From contig OZ020593.1 in assembly GCA_963971535.1 (NCBI GenBank), positions 18,886,919-18,950,918 on the forward strand: 64,000 nucleotides of DNA. The letters run 5' to 3'. Each line of letters opens with the position of its first letter. Within the stretch, counting starts at the first letter, position 1. The notes beneath the pieces were generated by a model. It was not told the origin of the DNA. It made no database searches and saw nothing but the letters and a program-made list of their open reading frames with translations. The translations under genes were made by a program, and so were the position numbers. Positions 46,737 to 62,941 of the stretch are shown here, in pieces. This DNA is from Notolepis coatsorum (Eukaryota; Chordata; Actinopteri; Aulopiformes; Paralepididae).

Positions 46737-48355
46737 GGTTCCAATCACAGTCTACAGATGTGGTGTACTTGTGTTGTGTGTGTTTTACTCATCGTGTTGC
46801 ATTGCCAAAAGCCATTTATTATTAGACAATATAGGCAATTATAATTAGTATAATAATTAGTTGCCGTTGATGTGTGCAGTATTTGCACTTGTTTATCACA
46901 GTATTTATAGTTTAGTATTTTCTCTTTGTCTGTTCACATAATTTAAGATAAGATAAGCAATTCCTCTATGATCCCCTTGGGGAAATTCAGGCCAATGTGG
47001 CCAATATCAGATTCCAGTGTGAACTATCAGTGAGCATTTCAAACACAGAGTGGTTATAATAAGACCACTCTTGTTTAGCTTGTACAGAAATATCACCCCA
47101 AATACTTATACAGTAAGGTAAACTCCTCACTGTCCCTCCACTGACCACCTCCATCACAGCTGTCTGCCATGTTTGTTTTCACAAGAGTCAGTGACTACTG
47201 CCAGCGCAGAATTGTGATGAATGACGTAAAAGTAGCATGCATTTTTACTGATCTGTCCACATATGAAAGTGAGCCAAATTGAAAAGATCAGATTCTATGT
47301 GATTTGTGCTGTTCACACTGTCATGAAAGAATCAGATCTGAGTCACATATGATATGAAGATTAATAAATCAAATGCGTCTTCAGAAAATAGCAGCAGAAT
47401 ACAGGGCAAGCAGAAAGTCTATACATGGTTATAGTTAAAATAACAGGGATCTACAATTACAGTTCTGTCTCCTGACAACAGACTCTCTGGTGCCGTTGTG
47501 TGGAATTCCCTGTATTGAGCACACACGGAAGCTGTCAGCTTTAATACAGTAAATAACAGTCACTGTTTAAGTCATTTCACAATAGATACAATTATAGATA
47601 GATAGGACAGATATGGTAGATTTGTATGGATATTCTTGCATTAGCAAAAAACTGCCAGGGTCTGACAGTACAGTGTGTGCATGATGCAGCCACGCACCCA
47701 CACACAGATCCTGCCACACAAACACTCTACCTCTGTGCCAGATTCCAGGCTCCTAGGGGCCTGGGCCTCGGCACGTGGGCCGAGCAACCAACCGAGCAAG
47801 CTATAGAGCTGCTGGTCGCAGCTAAAAACACTTTCATTATACGATGATACATGTACTTAAAAGGGAATGTCACCCATCCTAAGAAGCCTAAGTTATTCCT
47901 GTGCCCCAGGGCAGCACAGTAGATATTCCCCAGCTTGCAACTCTGCTCTGAGGCTATAGAAGCCAGAGAGAAAACACTTGAATTTATGATGCTGTTTGGA
48001 TTTAAAATCTGGGACAATGAACGCGGCACTAACTTTTGGGGGGCCATAAAATGCTACACCCGACATTTCTTCCCCAACAACACCCAAACTAGTTTTATAT
48101 TCTAGCGTTGCTAATAGGTCTGTAGCCGAATGGGAGTTGTTAAAAGAGCACAAATATTTCAACGGCCCACAAAGCTGGGGCACCAGAATAACACACCGTG
48201 AAGTCTGGAGTGAGTTTTAATTAGGACGATGACACTTTTAGTTTTGTTTTGGCTCTGCACTGCAGTACATTGGAATTTAAATGGATCAGTGATTATTACT
48301 GTAGGCTTATAGGTAATTGTTATTAGGGTCAGTAAATGGCCACTGCCCAAAATCA
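46736..48355. other. Mostly unassigned; LINE tail near 46940-47000
   Basis: GATAAGCAATTCCTCTATGA and CCCCTTGGGGAAATTCAG resemble a LINE 3' end on the minus strand. The 47890-48185 block has long open frames on the minus strand but no recognised domain. A poly-G/C-poor AT-rich background dominates. Confidence 0.4.
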
Positions 48356-48967
48356 CTTTCGGTGAGTCATCTTTTTCAGTGAAAGGGATACATTTTTGGA
48401 ATGTGCTACCGACTGAAATGAAAACACAAACGAATCTGAAAATGTTTCATGAAAAGGTGAAACACTGGCTGAAACCAAACCAAACCTGCAATCTTTGATC
48501 ACGTTTATACACATAGACATGTACACACAGCTAGAGGAACAGACACACATAGACATGTACACACAGCTAGAGGAACAGACACACATACACATGTACACAC
48601 AGCTAGAGGAACAGACACACATGCACATGTACACACAGCTAGAGGAACAGACACACATACACATGTACACACAGCTAGAGGAACAGACACACATACACAT
48701 GTACACACAGCTAGAGGAACAGACACACATGCACATGTACACACAGCTAGAGGAACAGACACACATACACATGTACACACAGCTAGAGGAACAGACACAC
48801 ATACACATGTACACACATGTAGAGGAACATACACACATACACATGTACACACAGCTAGAGGAACAGACACACATGTACACACAGCTAGAGGAACAGACAC
48901 ACAGACAAACATACATACTATTACATAAGACTAGATACTAAAGACGCACTTCTTCAACCATTATCTG

Positions 48968-48999
<32 letters not shown>

Positions 49000-49197
49000 A
49001 ACCCTAACTAACCTTACTGTCATGCACTTGTCCTAATAAACTAACCTACACTGTAGCACTCAACACTTTGATGAACATTGTTGCTCAGCTGATAGAGTTG
49101 TGCCCTTCCTGATGACTTGTCGTACAGAACTTGTAAGTCGCTTTGGATAAAAGCGTCAGCTAAATGACTAAATGTAAATGTAAATGTAGATACTTAA
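48356..49197 (+). mobile_element. LINE C-terminus, minisatellite and 3' tail
   Basis: Plus translation near 48372-48480 gives FSVKGIHFWNVLPTEMKTQT and LKMFHEKVKHWLK, a LINE protein C-terminus. A 36-bp minisatellite follows, then a 3' UTR nearly identical to 46400-46650, ending ATGTAAATGTAAATG at 49190. Confidence 0.75.
48505..48910. repeat. 36-bp minisatellite, ~11 copies
   Basis: The unit is CATGTACACACAGCTAGAGG followed by AACAGACACACATAGA, with one diverged unit (ACACATGTAGAGGAACATAC). 36 is a multiple of three, so frames stay open on both strands; they are not genes. Confidence 0.9.
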
Positions 49198-49600
49198 ACA
49201 GAAGTCTCCAACACCGATGGTAGTCCTGCCTCCAACAGACAGGTGAGGTTAGGTGTAGCAGACCTCACCAGAGCACTTATTGAGCAGAACACCAGAGCAG
49301 ACAGAGTGTAGTACTGTCTCCAACAGATCCTGATGACTGTGTCTTTAATTAACCTTTCATTTTAATAACTGATGCATTAGTCCTACATGTGCACTTGCTG
49401 CATACAAATTGGGTCCAAAAAACCTTACCAATAGAACAAATATTTCAGAAATGAAATAGCCTACAGGTGACTATGACTTTTCAATATGGTTGCTGATGAA
49501 CCGCTTGTGAGTGGCATCTGTGACAGAGCTTGTGAGGCACTCGGAAGGGAGGGAGGACAGTCCAGGTTGTTGATTGGATAAGTCCAGGTTGTTGATTGGA
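49198..49600. other. Unassigned sequence
   Basis: Nothing recognisable apart from small direct repeats of CCAGGTTGTTGATTGGAT at ~49562 and ~49583 (again at 50651). Confidence 0.4.
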
Positions 49601-50650
49601 TTGATTGATTTTATTGTGGATTAGAGACATCATCCAAGGGATACAAAAAAAAACATGATAAAATGCAAGCACTTACTTCCATCATGGTCCCTGGTATTTA
49701 GAGACAGGACATACATCAACATAAAACATTGAACATCATCACAAAACATTAAGAGACTATAATATGCATATACAGTATAGAAGATCAAATAATAATAAAC
49801 ATGCTACCCTCTCTTTCCTATACCGATAGCCATGTTCGTACAGACTTTTTGAAGCCAGTTAACCTATAGGGGCCTGTTTAATGCTGCTGGGCAGGCTGTT
49901 CCACAGAACTGCAGCTGAGTAAAGGAAGGTCTGCTGGCCGTAGGAAATACGTTTAAATCTAAAGGGACTATGTTTGTGTCTCTACCTCTGGTTTCATGGC
50001 TGTGATTATTTTTGACATATTGGAAGAAATTGTATATGTAACTTGGCACCTTTATAAATCCTATAAACTAGGCATAATTTCATCATTGATACTCTTTTGT
50101 CCACCCTGAGCCACCCTAGGCTGTTGAAGTGGGGCTGGTCTAAATGTGTACGAGTGGGGAGCTGCAGGACTATCCTAACTAGCTTGTTCTGGGCAGTTTG
50201 AAGTATATTTCTCATGTCGCTGGGGGCACTGTCATACCAGGACAAGCAAGCATAGTCGAAATGGCACTGAACTAACGACCCTGCAAGTGCTCTAAGAGCT
50301 TTCCTGTCCAGGTATTTAGAATTGCATTCTGTGGTTCACTTTGACTATTACCTTTTTAGACGTGCTTTCCCCTGAGTGTTTTGTCTAAAATACACCCTAG
50401 ATACACCACTGATTTATTACTGGTGACAACTGAGCAACCTAATTGTCCCTTGTTGAAACCCTTCCTGGTTTTTCTGTTTCCTTGAAGTAGAAAATAAAAT
50501 AGATTCAGTTTTTCCTATATGGAGAGACAGTCGATTTTCTGAAAGCCACTGACTGACATTTCCTAACTCCATGCTAAGTCTACTTTCAATCACTGCTTTG
50601 CTTTTGTTAAGAAACCATGGAGCCTAATCATCGGCGTAGAGGAGGATAAG
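49601..50650 (-). mobile_element. LINE reverse-transcriptase C-terminal half, frameshifted
   Basis: On the minus strand LILLYADD (catalytic YADD box) appears near 50645-50620 followed by a stop. Further on come LSWYDSAPSDMRNILQTAQN, NKLVRIVLQLPTRTHLDQPH and FNSLGWLRVDKRVSMMKLCL (50245-50080), and after a frameshift FFQYVKNNHSHETRGRDTNI (~50000). The 3' end is near 49605 (TTGGATGATGTCTCTAATCC). Dead copy. Confidence 0.8.
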
Positions 50651-50815
50651 TCCAGGTTGTTGATTGGATATTGCAGATAATAGGATAGCTTGCTGATCTT
50701 GATGCAGCCGTCAACCTACACTTTCGCAACAGGTAAAAAGTTTTGCGACACCGCAACGTTGTGAATTATAATACTAAAACGTATTCCTTTGCTAGGGACA
50801 ATTCATGTTTCCGTG

Positions 50816-51146
50816 CAGGGGCGGACCTAGCACATTTGGCGCCCTAGGCGAGATTCACCACTGCGCCGCCCCCCCCCCCCCCACCCATCAACGCACAGCG
50901 CTCTAGCATGTTCTGACTGTGAACACCTAAAGCTGAGGCTCAGACCGACCGACCGTTTTAGATTTTTGGCTCATTTTCCCTTATGTTAGAATTTTTTTTC
51001 TGTAAAAATAATGGTTGCAGATATAGAGGCGTGCGCCAAAACTGCACAGAGAAAAAAAAAATTTTACTTTTTTTTTTTTTTGGCGCCCCCCTCTGAGTGG
51101 CGCTCTAGGCGACCGCCTATATCGCCTGTAGGAAGGTCCGCCCCTG
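50816..51146. mobile_element. hAT-like MITE, 331 bp, perfect 8-bp TSD
   Basis: TSD TTTCCGTG at 50808-50815 and 51147-51154. Terminal inverted repeats CAGGGGCGGACCT, with subterminal GGCGCCCTAGGCGA and complement. Poly-C near 50870 and A/T runs near 51050 lie inside. Non-coding. Confidence 0.9.
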
Positions 51147-51389
51147 TTTCCGTGACTTTGGTAGGGACACGTCCCTATGTAAAACTAAGCCTATGCCTCA
51201 CATCCATACAAAATATCTGATGAGAAAGCAGCCTCAAATAACCTTTAGCTTGCCACGCAAAGGGGCATCCTAGTTGCTGCATAAGAAGATGCTCAATTTG
51301 TTTAAGTGCTTTGCCTTCTCTCTTACATGTAGGGCAAGTGCGGTTTGGGCCTCACTTGCAAGGCGCCAGCATTTTAAAAAGTTTTAATT

Positions 51390-51647
51390 ATTTATTACAG
51401 TGAAAGCTTGGGGCCAGCTTTAAAAACTGACGCATTATTGTCTAATACGTGATTGCTCTGTCCTCCTCTGTTCCTTTGTTCTACTGTGTGTGTGTTTTTT
51501 CTCGTGTTCAACATTAAACTATTGAATGTTTGCAAGGAATTACAGCAAATGATTTTCTTTATTGGAAATTTGCACAGCCCCCCCTCCCCTCCGGACCACC
51601 CACTAATTGCGACTCAGTACCATCGAAAATCCTGCGGAAAGCCCTGA
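51390..51647 (+). mobile_element. hAT-like element H, copy 3 (5'-truncated)
   Basis: GTGAAAGCTTGGGGCC and ATTGTCTAATACGTGATTGC match copy 1. The right end is CTGCGGAAAGCCCTG. Confidence 0.65.
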
Positions 51648-53160
51648 TAACTGTCACAGTGCCTCACTATGAGGCTAGCTGAATAGACTGTCTTCAATAA
51701 GTCTTTTAGTTTGCAAGGTAATGATTTGGTTACACCCTTATTTTTCTTTTGGTATAGCATGGTACTAATCAATGGCCTTGCATGCTGATGAATAGTCATC
51801 TTGATTGATGTCAAGTTTGACAGTAAGTCGAGAGTTTACCTTGAACATTCAAATAATTAACTTAAGAGCATTCTTCATTATCATTATAATTATACGGAAG
51901 CAGAAGACACACATACACACACATCCATGTTCAACCTCAATATGGCCGATTAAGACATTAGCATATCTATCCCCATAGCACATCTATCATAAATGATAGG
52001 TACTGTAGCGGGCGGAGGCAAATTGTCACCAGTCTTTTCCCCTGAGGTTGTCTGATATCACTCCTATAAACTGGGAACAGAACAGGCCATCGTCGTCGGC
52101 ATAGGTTGGATTCACATTCAAGCCACTCTTCTTCATCAGTGTGATCTGGGATTTGAATTGAGGTCCTCTTTCACTATTGTAATGTTTGGCCTGTCCATGG
52201 ACTCCCCTGCTCTGCCTCTCTCCATGTCATTATTTGTTCTCCTCGTCTCTCATTCTCTGTGTTTTTTCTCTCTCCCTCTTGCTCTCCTTCATGTTCCCCT
52301 GTTAGTTTATAGTTTAGTATTTTCTTGTATTATGTTCTCCATTCAGTATTAGTCTTTGTAGTATTCTTGTTTTGCCTCAGTGTCTTGTATTTGGTTGTCT
52401 TGTTTTCCATAGTTGTAGTTCTTTCTCAGTCTGTTTTTCCGCTCCCAGTTGTTTCTAGTCATAATCATCCCAGGTGTTTCTTGTTTTTCATTTGTTCCTG
52501 TGTATTTGAGTTCCTTGTTTCTGTGTTGGTCAACTGTCTATGTTCAGTATCTCCCAGTATGTTTCATGAATCCTAGTAAGTCTTTAATGTTTCATGTCTT
52601 CATGTTGTGAGAATCCTACAGTAGTAAGTCTTGTTTTAAATGTTTCATGTCTTCATGTTGTGAGAATTCCAGTAAGTCTAGTCTTATTTTTGCCTTTTTA
52701 CCACTCTCCAGTGCATATATCTTTCTGTGCACCGTTTATGTTTTGGTTATTAAACACCCGTGGACCTGCCATCTGCCTTGTTTTGTCTGCACGTGAGTCC
52801 TATTCCACCACCCAGCCTGAGACAACTATGTTATAGGCAGTGTTGAACTTGACGACCATTTCATTCTCCTCCCTTGAGCGATTACTCTTATCTAACGGCT
52901 GAGAAGCGGTAGGGTCGGAAGGGTTCAATGTTTCGTGTCATGCATCCGCCCCTGCAGGTTTTGTGTTTCTTATGCCTGGCACGCAATAGAAGAGATTCCA
53001 CATCCTAACTGATATTGAAAGGGTGGTAGAACCCTCGTAGGTCGAATTTGACTGTGAATGTGAATCGCTACCCACCTTCAAAACCGCTCTAAATCACGTC
53101 GAAGGCTGCAATTCGAAACTGGACCCGGTAAACGTCCAAACCCCCCTCCCAACCGCACCA
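51648..53160. other. Unassigned; possible solo LTR at ~52140-52830
   Basis: A pyrimidine-rich, T-rich stretch contains a poly(A)-signal-like ATTAAA and ends with GTCTGCACGTGAGTCCTATT, which is reminiscent of fish LTR ends. Within it AATGTTTCATGTCTTCATGT plus GTGAGAAT(C/T)C is tandemly duplicated. Without paired repeats or PBS/PPT this is only a suspicion. Confidence 0.25.
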
Positions 53161-53425
53161 ATGTACAGTCCTCCCCCCCCCCCCCCCCCCCAATGTACAG
53201 TCCCCCCCCCGTCAAATGTATATATTCTCTTTTAGAAACTCTGTCTGTAGATAAACAGTACTGTATATTTGTATATCTTGTATGTCATAAATGTCTGGAT
53301 GTAACACAGTACTGTATATCTGTATGTCATGTATGTCATAAATGTTATGAATTGAAAATGGCCGTACTGTATTGTACCCATTCTGCAATCTGTTAATAAA
53401 ATGTTCAATCAATCAAACAAAGAAA
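53161..53425. repeat. Poly-C run and ~55-bp tandem duplication
   Basis: Poly-C at 53175-53191 and shorter at 53202, then two diverged copies of ACAGTACTGTATAT(T/C)TGTAT with CATGTATGTCATAAATGT. Ends with CTGTTAATAAAATGTTCAAT, a likely retroelement 3' end. Confidence 0.5.
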
Positions 53426-53719
53426 TTACATATTTTTGGAAAGTTGTGCATCGACTGGGTTTTCTACGACCCTGAGCTGCAGAGAACATTGATCCGATCT
53501 CTCCTAATTCAAAATAATCAGTTATAGACCACTTAATTTTTAATAGCTTATTTAAAAAAAATTGTTTTACATTAAATTGTATTGCCTATATTTATGTCTT
53601 TCTACTATTACCCTGCCCATACCTGTACCCCCCTCCCCCCATGCTACCCCCCGGCCCCCACACACACTCAGAACATGTATAAAAATGTTTGCATATGCAG
53701 CCTGGAGCCCTGCATTTTG

Positions 53720-53728
<9 letters not shown>

Positions 53729-53757
<29 letters not shown>

Positions 53758-54188
53758 CTTTCTTCCCCTCCTTTTTCCCGATTTTTCTCCCATCCCACCC
53801 TTCCTGGTTGTTGCGTACTTTCCCCTACTGTTGGTCCGGGAGACCGGAGACTGTCACATGCTTTCCTCCGACGCATGTGCAGCCTGCCGGCAGGCCAACC
53901 TGGCCGCGCAGGTTCTCACCGGGGAGAGTGTAGCGTGTGGGAGGCCACACTATCTCTCCTCAGTTCCAACCCTCGCTGAGCAGGCGCCCCGACCGAACTG
54001 TAGGGGTCGCTGTCCACAACGCCCAGGACCCACACTTCAGCTTTCCCACCCCCTGATACAGCCAATTGTATCAGTGTGAGAGGCCAGCCAAGCTGATAGC
54101 AACGCCGGGAGCTGGATTCGAACAGGCGAATCCTAGTGTCTCCCGGTGTTGGTGACGAAAGTAATCTCCGTGCGCCACCTGCCCCCCC
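53729..54188 (-). mobile_element. SINE family 2, copy d, with 16-bp TSD
   Basis: Flanked by CATTTTGTGGCTCTTT at 53713-53728 and 54189-54204. T-run (the SINE A-tail) at left, tRNA-like head at right: minus-strand GGTGGCGCACGGAGATTAC and TTCGCCTGTTCGAATCCAGC. The long perfect target duplication identifies LINE-mediated target-primed insertion. Confidence 0.9.
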
Positions 54189-54365
54189 CATTTTGTGGCT
54201 CTTTAAAGTTCCCCTCCACACATGTTTTTAAATTCTTAGCGGGGGTTTTCCACAAAATATATTCAATAATCTACTGAAAATGCCTGGGCGTAGGTTGAGT
54301 TTCAACATTGAGGGGGACATGTGCCCTGCAACCCCCGCAAATCTACTCCTATGCATACACCGTTG

Positions 54366-54750
54366 CTAGGGTGACCGAACGTCCCGATTTGTGCGGGACA
54401 GTCCCACATTTGAGCCCTCTGTCCCGCAACAGAAGTGTCCCGCATTTCAATAAACTATTTAAAATAGATTATTGTTTTTGTCCTCTCATCAATACCCAAC
54501 CCTGCACTAATGCACCGCAAGTACTGTACGTTACATAGCCTAGCCTTCTTTGGAACAGAGGCCAGCGTCCTTCTCCGCCACTTCCCAGATGCGAGAGCGG
54601 TGAAGACAAGAGCCGACTTCAGGTCGCTCTACAGGTCTGCCATCATCTACCTGGAGAAGTGGTTCGATTTTTCCGATGATAATTATCTGAAGGCTCTTTC
54701 TGTCATGTCTCTAAAGAGAAACGTCAGCTTCACTAACCGTTCACCCTAAC
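54366..54750 (+). mobile_element. Probable transposon remnant with a coding scrap
   Basis: Starts CTAGGGTGACCGAACGTCCC, a start often seen on vertebrate DNA transposons. The frame 54510-54749 gives AVKTRADFRSLYRSAIIYLE and KWFDFSDDNYLKALS, which looks like a real protein segment (acidic, aromatic, no low complexity) and may be a hAT-type transposase-related piece. I cannot name the family. Confidence 0.35.
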
Positions 54751-55821
54751 CGTTGCCCTCATTGAGAATGCAAGGAAAAAAACACAACAGCTCACACAAT
54801 TTTGTTATAACTAAGAGATTTGCTGAAAACAACAATTGTTCTTGTGCATAGATCACATTAGTATTTCATTTTACTTAGCATTTCCTGGATGACAGCGCAG
54901 CTGGCCAATAACAACCATCATCGGCTTGCAGGATTAGTTGCATCACACAGGCGTCACTCAGATGTTGCGGAAGTACAGACAAGCCCCCCTCCTCCTCCTC
55001 CTCCTCCGCGCTCTGGTGTCGAGTTCTGCACAAATATAAATCTATATAGTCAAAGTTATGCCTCACGCGTTTTTGAGTGGAGGGGACCTTTAGCTAGAAG
55101 TTGTCCAGGAGCTAATATAGATACATTTTCCCCTCGATTAGTCCAGTAAACAGAGTGTGCATGCAGGCGAGGCAGCATGGCAGAAGAGTCTAGCTATCAA
55201 TCACGCCAGGTTGTTAAACAAAGCAGGCGTGGGGGTGTGACTAATCTCTGGAACAGGCTTCAGAAAGGCACCCCAGAGGCTGGAGCTAAACCTGGTGGCA
55301 CGCTGATAATGAGTCTTTATACAGTCATACAGCATGTCTCTCTACCCAGCCACTATTACACACTTTACAACCCCAATATTGGCTGTTTATTTATCTCTAT
55401 ATTGAACAGTTGTGCAAATTGGGTTGGTTTTAATTGATTTTAGATTGATCATAATGATGCATGTAGTTATATGCAGCTGTTTGATTATATTAAGAGTAGG
55501 CATTATGCAATACATAGAAGATAGTCATGGTTTTGGTATTGGTACTAAAAGTGTTAACAAACAATCCCTAATTAACATGTCTAATTTTGTCAGAAAACTT
55601 GGAGGGGGTCGTTTCACCAAGCAAACAGAGGTATACCTATGGCTTGTCAAAAAGGGTTAAAGGACAGGTTTAAATTGTCTTTATAATAAAAAAAAATTGC
55701 TGGCATGATTTTGACTAGTATATAGCTATAATTTCACTGACCGCTTTAGTATAGAAAAACATACAGTAGCACTATGCTGCATCCTATCACCAGGCTCCAA
55801 TACAATCCTATGTGCTTTAGC
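54751..55821. other. Unassigned sequence
   Basis: Short open frames only. One at 55177-55437 starts MAEESSYQSRQVVKQSRRGG with an upstream ATG context, but matches no family I recognise and lacks splice or domain support. Confidence 0.35.
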
Positions 55822-55976
55822 CTTCAAACACCGTGATACATGTCCTTCAAACACCGTGATACATGTCCTTCAAACACCGTGATACATGTCCTTCAAACAC
55901 CATGACACATGTCCTTCAAACACCATGACACATGTCCTTCAAACACCATGACACATGTCCTTCAAACACCATGACG
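55822..55976. repeat. 23-bp minisatellite, ~7 copies
   Basis: The unit is TCCTTCAAACACCGTGATAC followed by ATG; later units read CACCATGACACATG. Confidence 0.9.
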
Positions 55977-57413
55977 TGCACACATAGAGGCCAAGGGGTG
56001 CCTGAGCACCTGCCTTTTTGAGCCTCATCAAAAAAGTGCCCTTTTTGATTTTTTTTTTTTTTTTTTTTTCGTTACGCATATAGACTGCCCTTCCAACTGA
56101 AAAATGTCAGGATATAATAAAAATATTAGGTAAAGAGAGAGATGCCCCATATTCCATTGCAGTTTGCACGGCCTCCTCAGCGTGCCTCTCCGCGGACCTA
56201 TATATTTTATGCATAGCGTGGGTGGTGATGATGATGATAGAAACCGCTGTTGAATGCTGGTATTACACTCATTGAGGGACACGAAGAAGTCAAGTCCGAT
56301 GGGATTTGGGAATCTCAAATACAAATCGGGATTGGAATAAAAAATGCATTTATATTAAACAATACAGAATATACAGCACTTCTTGGGGTCTGTAGGGTAA
56401 GCACTTATTCCCTCCCCCCTGAACATTTATGGAGATGTGTGGGCCTTTTAAGTCAGTGATAAAAGTGTCTTTCAAGGATAAGTGAGCTCCTGCACTGATT
56501 ATTATAGTTCAATATTCAATATTTGATCACCAAAAAAACCCAAAAAGCATAAAAAGGGGGCTCCCCGCCCGGAAAGGGCCCTTGAAAATCGCCCACGCGC
56601 GCTACGTGCGCTCGGTTTATATATACACACAAGTGTAGTGCCCTTTTCAGCCTTTGAGCACCTGCCCCTCTAAAGTCCTGTGCACGTCCCTGCCTGCAGG
56701 GGTGGTAGTGCAATACCCGTGGTACGCTCGGCTGAGCGCACCACTCTCTGTAGGGCCTTCTTGTCCTGTGCCGTGCTGTTTCCATACCAGGCAGTGATGT
56801 TTCCAGTCAAGATGCTCTCTACAGCTCCAGAGTAGAAGGACTGGAGTATCTTCCCAGATACTCTGAACTTCCTTAACTGTCTCAGGTGGTAGAGGCGCTG
56901 CTTCGCCTTCTTTACGACTGAGTCTATGTGTGTTGTCCATGTCAGGTCCTCTGAGATGTGGACCCCCAGGTACTTAAAGCTGCTCACCCTGTCCCCGGTA
57001 GCCCCGTTTATCCTCAGTGGTGTGTGTGTCTCCTGCTGTCCTCTCCTATAATCCACGATCAGCTCCTTGGTTTTACCAATGTTCAGGAGCAGGCTGTTGT
57101 TGTGCTTAGTTGTGCTTAGTATCACATACTGTAGTTCAATATTCAATATTTGATCACCAAACCCCCCCCAAAAGCATAAAAAGGCCCCTCCCACCCAAAA
57201 ATGTTCAATGTCCCAATGTTCAGGAGCAGGCTGTTGTTGTGCTTAGTTGTGCTTAGTAGCACATAGTTCAATATTCAATATTTGATCACCAAACCCCCCC
57301 CCAAAAGCATAAAAAGGCCCCTCCCACCCAAAAAGGCCCCCAAAAATAGCACAGGCCCAGTGCCCTTTTCAGCCTTTGAGCACCTGCCCCTCTAAAGTCC
57401 TGTGCACGTCCCT
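55969..57413. mobile_element. DNA-transposon-like repeat complex with duplicated right end and nested LINE
   Basis: The left end is ACGTGCACACATAGAGG with GAGCACCTGCC. Right ends at 56697 and 57413, inverted, read CAGGGACGTGCACAGGAC with GGGCAGGTGCTCAAAGG. The internal motif GTTCAATATTCAATATTTGA occurs three times (56510, 57132, 57268), so the right half is duplicated around a LINE fragment. A third left-end copy lies at 57847-57930. A poly-T run sits near 56049. No transposase. Confidence 0.5.
56695..57135 (-). mobile_element. LINE reverse-transcriptase fragment (open frame)
   Basis: The minus frame encodes NIGKTKELIVDYRRGQQETH, SFKYLGVHISEDLTWTTHID, KKAKQRLYHLRQLRKFRVSG, FYSGAVESILTGNITAWYGN and ALQRVVRSAERTTG. 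This is the palm/thumb region after the YADD box in L2/Rex1-like elements, uninterrupted for ~130 codons, so a relatively young fragment. It is truncated at both ends. Confidence 0.85.
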
Positions 57414-57416
57414 GCG

Positions 57417-57684
57417 TCCTACGCCAACTACACTGGCTTCCCATTAAACACAGCATAGACTACAAGATCCTCCTCCATACATTCAAGGCCATCCACAACC
57501 TCGCCCCTCCATACCTGTCCGACCTCCTCCACATCAACATTCCCACCCAGTCCCTCAGGTCTGCCTCCTCCATCAACCTGACCGTCCCCCCAGCCCGTCT
57601 GTCCCCATGGGGTCAAGAGCCTTCAGCCTTTTAATTGTTGTACGGCGACCTTGAGTGTCTTGAAAGGCGCCTTATAAATAAAAT

Positions 57685-57749
<65 letters not shown>

Positions 57750-57750
57750 A
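57417..57750 (+). mobile_element. LINE C-terminus and 3' tail ending in (ATT)n
   Basis: Plus translation gives LHWLPIKHSIDYKILLHTFK, AIHNLAPPYLSDLLHI and QSLRSASSINL, followed by GGCGCCTTATAAATAAAATG and about 20 ATT units (57686-57748). The C-terminal HWLP-YKI-LTF-PYLSDLL series is typical of fish LINEs. Confidence 0.8.
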
Positions 57751-57846
57751 AGACATATGGTCAGGCACTCTACTACTGGCCCCTGAGCAGCTAACACTGG
57801 ATCGGTTAAAGCTGAGGTGCCTTGCTCAAGGGCACAGCTAGCAGGC

Positions 57847-57935
57847 ACGTGCACACATAGAGCCCAATGGGTGCACAAGCACCTGCCCTTTTGTGCCTCA
57901 TAAAAAAGTGCCCTTTTTATGCCAATTATTTTTAC
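57847..57935 (+). mobile_element. Left-end fragment of the 55969 element family
   Basis: ACGTGCACACATAGAG, AAGCACCTGCC and AAAAAAGTGCCCTTTTT parallel 55975-56050. Confidence 0.6.
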
Positions 57936-58095
57936 CATATTTTATTTTTTACCTCCATATAGAGAGAGTGATCTGCAATCTGCTTGGGTTGGGGGTGCAA
58001 TTCCTAACAGGCTCAACCATATGGATAAAAGTTCCCATATTATGTGCAAACTAAAAACAGATATTACATTACATTACACAAACTACAAACAGATA

Positions 58096-61909
<3,814 letters not shown>

Positions 61910-62060
61910 TGTTTCCTTTACCATGTGGGGATTTTAAATTGTATCTACAGAATATATTCAAGCTTACAGACAAGTAGCCGGAAACAACAAGTGAGATCTT
62001 CACTTGTCTTGTGAGATCTGAGAACTTCTGAGAGAATTGTTGAATATATACTGTACACAA

Positions 62061-62515
62061 ATGTTCTAGAATGTTCTATTATGACATCATACTGTGACAT
62101 CACAAATGTTCTAGAATGTTCTATTATGAAAATCTACTGTGACATCACAAATGTTCTAGAATGTTCTATTATGACATCATACTGTGACATCACAAATGTT
62201 CTAGAATGTTTGGTTATGACATCATACTGTGACATCACAAATGTTCTAGAATGTTTGATTATGACATCATACTGTGATATCACAAATGTTCTAGAATGTT
62301 TGATTATGACATCATACTGTGACATCACAAATGTTCTAGAATATTTGATTATGACATCATACTGTGACATCACAAATGTTCTAGAATGGTCTATTATGAC
62401 ATCATACTGTGACATCACAAATGTTCTAGAATGGTCTATTATGACATCATACTGTGACATCACAAATGTTCTAGAATGTTTGATTATGACATCATACTGT
62501 GACATCCAGTTATTA
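62061..62515. repeat. 45-bp minisatellite upstream of klhl10 exon 1, 10 units, copy A
   Basis: Each unit holds ATGACATCATACTGTGACAT, then CACAAATGTTCTAGAATG. It lies ~150-600 bp 5' of the proximal ATG on the gene's strand, i.e. where the promoter should be. 45 bp is a multiple of three, so open frames of ~165 codons cross it on both strands; they are not genes. Confidence 0.9.
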
Positions 62516-62941
62516 TTAACAGTGTTAGTTTTTTCAGTAACGAGTAATCTCGTATTTAATGTTGCCCAGTTTGTGGCCTCTTGAGGGGCAATACATATCA
62601 AAAGTTCCAAAACATCTATTGTGTTTGTATTTGTATGATCCACTATATAAACATAGTAATTATAATATCTACATACATGGCATTTGATTGGAGGCTAGTC
62701 TCACTTTGTCCCACAGCAACATTAAAATAGTTTAGATTTGTGTATGTTGTTTATGTAAAACATTTACTTGAAAGTAATGCAATAGTACAGTATAGTATCT
62801 TTTTACAATAGACATACAGTATATTATCTGTTTACAGTAGAAGTACAGTATAGTATCTGTTTAGAGTAAAAGTACAGTATGGTATCTGTTTACTAACCAA
62901 GCTAACCTGAACCAAGCTAACCTGAACCAAGCTAAACTTAC

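Noticed and set aside
48505..48910. Possible CRISPR-like regular repeat
   Set aside because: Contiguous tandem units with no unique spacers, in a vertebrate genome.
48353..48941. 148-187-codon frames on both strands
   Set aside because: Multiple-of-three minisatellite leaves all frames open; no gene.
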